A stretch of 64,000 nucleotides of DNA from Hyalella azteca (lineage: Eukaryota > Arthropoda > Malacostraca > Amphipoda > Hyalellidae). The notes under the pieces were generated by a model. That model was not told the origin of the DNA. It saw only the letters and a list, made by a program, of their open reading frames with translations, and did not search any database. Shown piece by piece: positions 60,194 to 64,000 of this stretch; within the stretch, counting starts at the first letter, position 1, and every line of letters starts with the position of its first letter. Position numbers and translations under genes: made by a program. The DNA is taken from assembly GCF_000764305.2 (NCBI RefSeq), contig NW_025934864.1, positions 1 through 64,000 of the forward strand, read 5' to 3'.

Positions 60194-61594
60194 TTTGTCT
60201 CAATATTTATATGTGTAATATTTAATATGTACTTATGTCTCTATATCTACGTTCATGTATTCTAGGTGATCTTGAAATTCTGAGTGCTATAATAAAAAAT
60301 ACATAGCAATGATTCATATCGGGATAATTTTTTACCTTTAAGGTGCTGTGGTATTGCAAATCAATATGTTAAGCAATATTACTACTGCCATTGAAGAATA
60401 TTGCTTCAATGTGTGGCATAATGGCTATGACAGAGATAATAATTGTCGATTCTTCCGTCTGTTATGACGCAATTATTGGAAGGCAAGAACGAACGCCTGT
60501 AATCATTCGTATAATTGTGTAACATCATGTAAATTCGTATCGTTTAGGCCTTAACAAAGTCCTTTGTTAAGTCCTATGTTTAGGACTTAAAAAAGTCTTA
60601 AAGTTTCATACTGACAAAGCAAACAAACAATAAACCAATTATGCTGATTTGAAGTACATTTAAAATTTCATTCCATCAATAAATTTCCTGCAATACAAGT
60701 TGCATCAGAAAGATTCCCTTTCGCAAGGATTTCTTAAAACTGGTTTTTGTATATAAGTCGGTAAAGTTAAATTTACCCCCGACAAATCACCTCAAAAATT
60801 TATTCACGTAGATAGTTTGGAAAAGAAGTCTAGAACTAAATCTGCGAAACACCAATGACTATGTATTTGAGCATTTCTGTTAATACATTGGTCATTACCA
60901 ATCAACGGCGAACAAGCAATGTTCTCGACTCCTAGGAGGCTGGAAACTGTACAAGTGCCGGGAACAAAAATTGAAGATCCTCTCTCGCGTCTCAAGCTTA
61001 GCTGCCTGCATTCAACTTTTGCCGGTCGTCGAATGAAAAAAATTAAGTCTTTCAGATGCACCAGCTATGTCAAGTTTAGCCTAAAATTAAGCTATTCATG
61101 ACCAAATTTTTGGTTAAAAATAGCCACGCGTTGCCAGAACGACTTCCTCTAATTATGAGAATTAACATTCGAATTAGTTAATGCATTACTTATGATTTGC
61201 GTACATTATTACAGTAAAAAATAATGCATTACTCGCTTTATTAGTAATGCATTTACTCGTTGCCCTATCTTGTAGTTATTTCTGGGTTCCAGAAGTCTAA
61301 AAAATTATATGGTTCTGCATCAAAGAATATTACACGCTCAATGAGAAGCAGTTCTCGATGAAATGACCAACCAATGAATAAGAATGTAAATCTGTAGTTA
61401 GTTATAGAAGCAACAAAAATTAACCCAAATAACTACAAAGGAACCGCTAGGGGCTGAAAGATGCATAGATCGTCCTGCGATCGATATAACAAGCAGTGCT
61501 GTATGTAATATTTATTTCTTCTCGTGCCCACGCAGCTGAAATTCCAAAGTCAGAAGTACGCATTATCTAATGTTACCGTATATACACTTGCGTG

Positions 61595-61775
61595 CACGAG
61601 GTCTCTGAAAGATTGATCTGAATAATAATGCACGTATAATTGTTATTATTAAGATCAATCTGAATAATAATGATTATACGTGTATTATTATTCACATCAA
61701 TCCGAATAATAATGCGCGTATGACCATTATTATTCAAATTGATCAGAATAATAATGCACGTATAATCATTAATAT
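61595..61775. repeat. About 42-bp repeat, four copies
   Basis: gatcaatctgaataataatg followed by cacgtataattattatta recurs with variation. Units alternate with partly complementary words, so hairpins are possible. Confidence 0.8.
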
Positions 61776-62249
61776 GGAATGTCATGTTTGCTCTTGAAAG
61801 ATTCACATTGAATCAAATGAAAACTTCACATTGGTTGAGGGCACCACGTTGAGACTGTTGAGTGATGTTGGTTATTTATACTCACCAAAACAGAGTACAC
61901 CTGTTGTTCAAAGGCTTAAATACAACCATAACGCAGCCGCGTTGGCTGCAAGGATTGGATTATTATTGCTATACCAGGAAGAAAATACGCGTATTCCTAA
62001 ACTTGCAAGAGTCGTTTCCAAGACATCGACCAAAAGAAATACAATTCTTAGGAAACTTAAGAAAGTTCCAAGGATAAACGTGTGACGTCTTATTAAGCTT
62101 CTTTGAATAGTTTGTCAATAGCTGCACTGAATTTCCTGTAAGATCCTCAGATTTACTGACGATCAGCACCTAAAGACACTCTCGTCATCGACCACCCGTC
62201 TCAATTATTCATTTGAATATCACACAAGAAGCTATATACAAGCTCGGCA

Positions 62250-62400
62250 AGAACGCTGTTATGACGGAGGCTTACTAGGTTACACTCGAATAGAATTCAT
62301 TTGTGATGGAGGGTTACTAAGTTGCATTTGAATAGAATGCAATTATGATGGAGGCTCACATGTTTTCACCCATATGGAATGCTATCATGATAGAGGCATA
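62250..62400. repeat. About 52-bp repeat, three copies
   Basis: gttatgacggaggcttacta, gtgatggagggttactaagt and attatgatggaggctcacat mark three diverged copies. Confidence 0.7.
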
Positions 62401-63388
62401 CGCATGGTTCGACACAAATAAGGCAGAAATGCCATGCACTTTAGTATTTAACGAATATGTGAGAGTTTATCGGCTTCTTTTCATTTTTCAAAGCACAAGA
62501 AAACATAAAATAATTAAAAACAATTAATCAAATGAGATCCGGTGTTGAATTGTTCAGTCACACAGCTTAAAAAACTTCTGTCTCGTCCTGTATATTGTAT
62601 CTACTGTAGCATAGAATGTCATACATTTTTTTAAATAAACAAAGTATTCATAAATATGGAAATGATGAGCAACGCGTGAAGCAATGCCTTAATTCCTGGA
62701 TCTTAGAGTCGAAGAATCGGAATGATCTATCATTTACAGGATACTGAAACGTGACTGCTGTGGAGACGAGGTGCAAGAAAGGCAGAGTTTTTACTTTTAT
62801 TGGCGATTAGATAAGATATTTTTCCCAGCTTATGGCTCATTTAAGCATCCTCGACTTTCCTCAACCCATTTACGTAACCTCAAACTGCGGATTTGATACA
62901 AAAATTGTTTCCCGTGGAACTTTTATTAGCACACGAGTTATTAAATAAATTACAATTACCGAAATGTAATCTGCCATTAATTTTAGGCCGGCGATTAAAT
63001 TTGCACTGACGCTGGATTGGTATTAAGTACTTATTCACATATAAATCTTCAATATACTGCATTACAGAGTCTAAATTTCCGTTATAATTATGTATGACTG
63101 GATTTACGAGAGTGTGCAAAGTTGTATTTAATATGGGCCAGCAAATGCATTGAAAAATTATCCAATATTTAATAAAAATAAATTGTTTTATATTTATAGC
63201 CTTAATGTCTTGTAAATGTCATATGTTATTTATTTAAAAACAAAGAAAGAGCCATGTAAATTAGGCGTAATCCAATGAAATTGCGATAAATTTTCCTTTG
63301 GTTTCATTTCAAAAAACAAATTATCTTAATACATTCAAATGAACAAAATACACATTTAATCATGAAATAATCCATAGGGAGTATGCAC

Positions 63389-64000
63389 CTTTGTGACATG
63401 ATCAACTATCTCTCCGATCTCATTGCCGTCGCCGTCCGTGATGGTCGCGATCCTGAACTTGTGCGAGTGCATTGAATTAATTGGCGCCAGACGCACGCGG
63501 CTAGAGTCGCTGTGACGTCGCTGATGCCGAGCCTCGCGCGCCGCAGGGAACACAAGTTCTTCGTCAGTGAGATGGCCGGTGCCAACACCCGCGTGGACCT
63601 CCGCAGACTCCACATTACGTCGGTGGGTGATGTAACCGGGAAGTGAAAGCTTCGAGTTATTTCGTCGTACGGAGGCCTGATGTTCTGCAGGGAATTCTTC
63701 GTCGACGAGATGATCCATGCCAACTTCGGCCAGGACCTCTGGAGACTCCATGTTATGTCGGTAGGAGATGTTACAGGGCAGTGAATGCGTCCTGAGATGG
63801 TCGGTGAGCTTCCTGTGATCCACCATGGAAGACGCGAGAAGTGGCTTCGAGTAATTTCGACGAAAAGATGCTTCTGGCGAGTGCCGAGGATGTTTATCGA
63901 AAATTTGAGCGTTGTTCAGTACGGCTGTATTTGTTTTAATGAGTTTCCCTGCCTCGTTATTGGTGAATTTAAAGTCACGCTGACTCATGTAAGACCCAAT
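63389..64000 (-). CDS. Right-edge exon with internal repeats, gene unknown
   Basis: The minus strand is open from the window edge to a TAA at 63356-63358, with coding-like composition. It has two related 40-45-residue repeats: RHNMESPEVLAEVGMDHLVD ... VRRNNSKLSLPGYI and RRNVESAEVHAGVGTGHLTD ... RQRRHSDSS-type endings. A segment HKFRIATITDGDGNEIGEIV follows. A donor (AAG|GTGCAT, phase 0) at 63389 would fit the phase-0 start ENDRLQ of exon 56730, making this an upstream exon of the membrane-protein gene. Otherwise it ends at 63356 as another gene's last exon. No family recognised. Confidence 0.6.

Larger units (their letters stand above)
56731..63388. other. Satellite- and transposon-rich stretch with an assembly gap
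   Basis: Either an intron of the membrane-protein gene or intergenic. Outside the items listed separately (arrays beside the gap, Tc1-like element, repeats at 61595 and 62250) I see no exon. 57370-57560 has a diverged 36-bp repeat around gagattatgtctg. Confidence 0.5.

Overview
This is a window of animal nuclear genome: AT-rich, dense in satellites and decayed transposons, with short exons split by kilobase introns bounded by GT/AG. An arthropod, possibly a crustacean, is my best guess from the jockey-like LINE, the Penelope-like fragments and the Tc1-like element. The sequence alone does not prove it. Nothing prokaryotic is present (no operons, no CRISPR). There is one assembly gap (58110-58694), and single N bases sit at repeat-array edges (21695, 54727).

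Two spliced genes on the minus strand can be read exon by exon with matching intron phases. (1) About 44381 down to 4426 (40 kb) is an axonemal dynein intermediate chain with WD40 blades, closest in my judgement to DNAI4/WDR78. I place 16 exons. One exon between 40369 and 32688 and probably one between 16801 and 14422 are not found. Two large exons (20780-21378 and 16801-17420) add long disordered inserts to the propeller region. (2) From at least 56730, possibly from beyond the right edge, down to 49659 lies a gene for a two-helix membrane protein with TMEM200-like topology, with long disordered flanks and a serine-rich C-terminus. A 210-codon open exon at the right edge (63389-64000) may be its upstream exon or the end of another gene.

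The most unusual property is not a gene but a recurring architecture. Many exons are followed at or very near their 5' splice site by a minisatellite whose unit carries the exon end and/or a GT donor. The cleanest case is at 55540, where the last exon bases plus GTAATCC are repeated three times at exactly 60 bp. Others follow the exons ending at 51428, 50293, 55077, 30982, 27489, 18757 and 16801. Units of 26 and 31 bp are not multiples of three, so each successive donor would change splice phase. Several arrays are open reading frames and could be exonised.

Layout: 1-930 degenerate repeats and a possible plus-strand exon; 930-1747 a 24-bp array; 2470-2808 a foldback element; 4426-44381 the dynein gene, whose introns hold a Penelope-like palindrome (8130-8812), a LINE fragment (13486-14062), a 54-bp near-perfect satellite (21696-22545) and many smaller arrays; 44382-49658 intergenic with SINE-like sequence; 49659-56730 the membrane-protein gene; 56731-63388 satellites, the gap and a Tc1-like element; 63389-64000 the edge exon.
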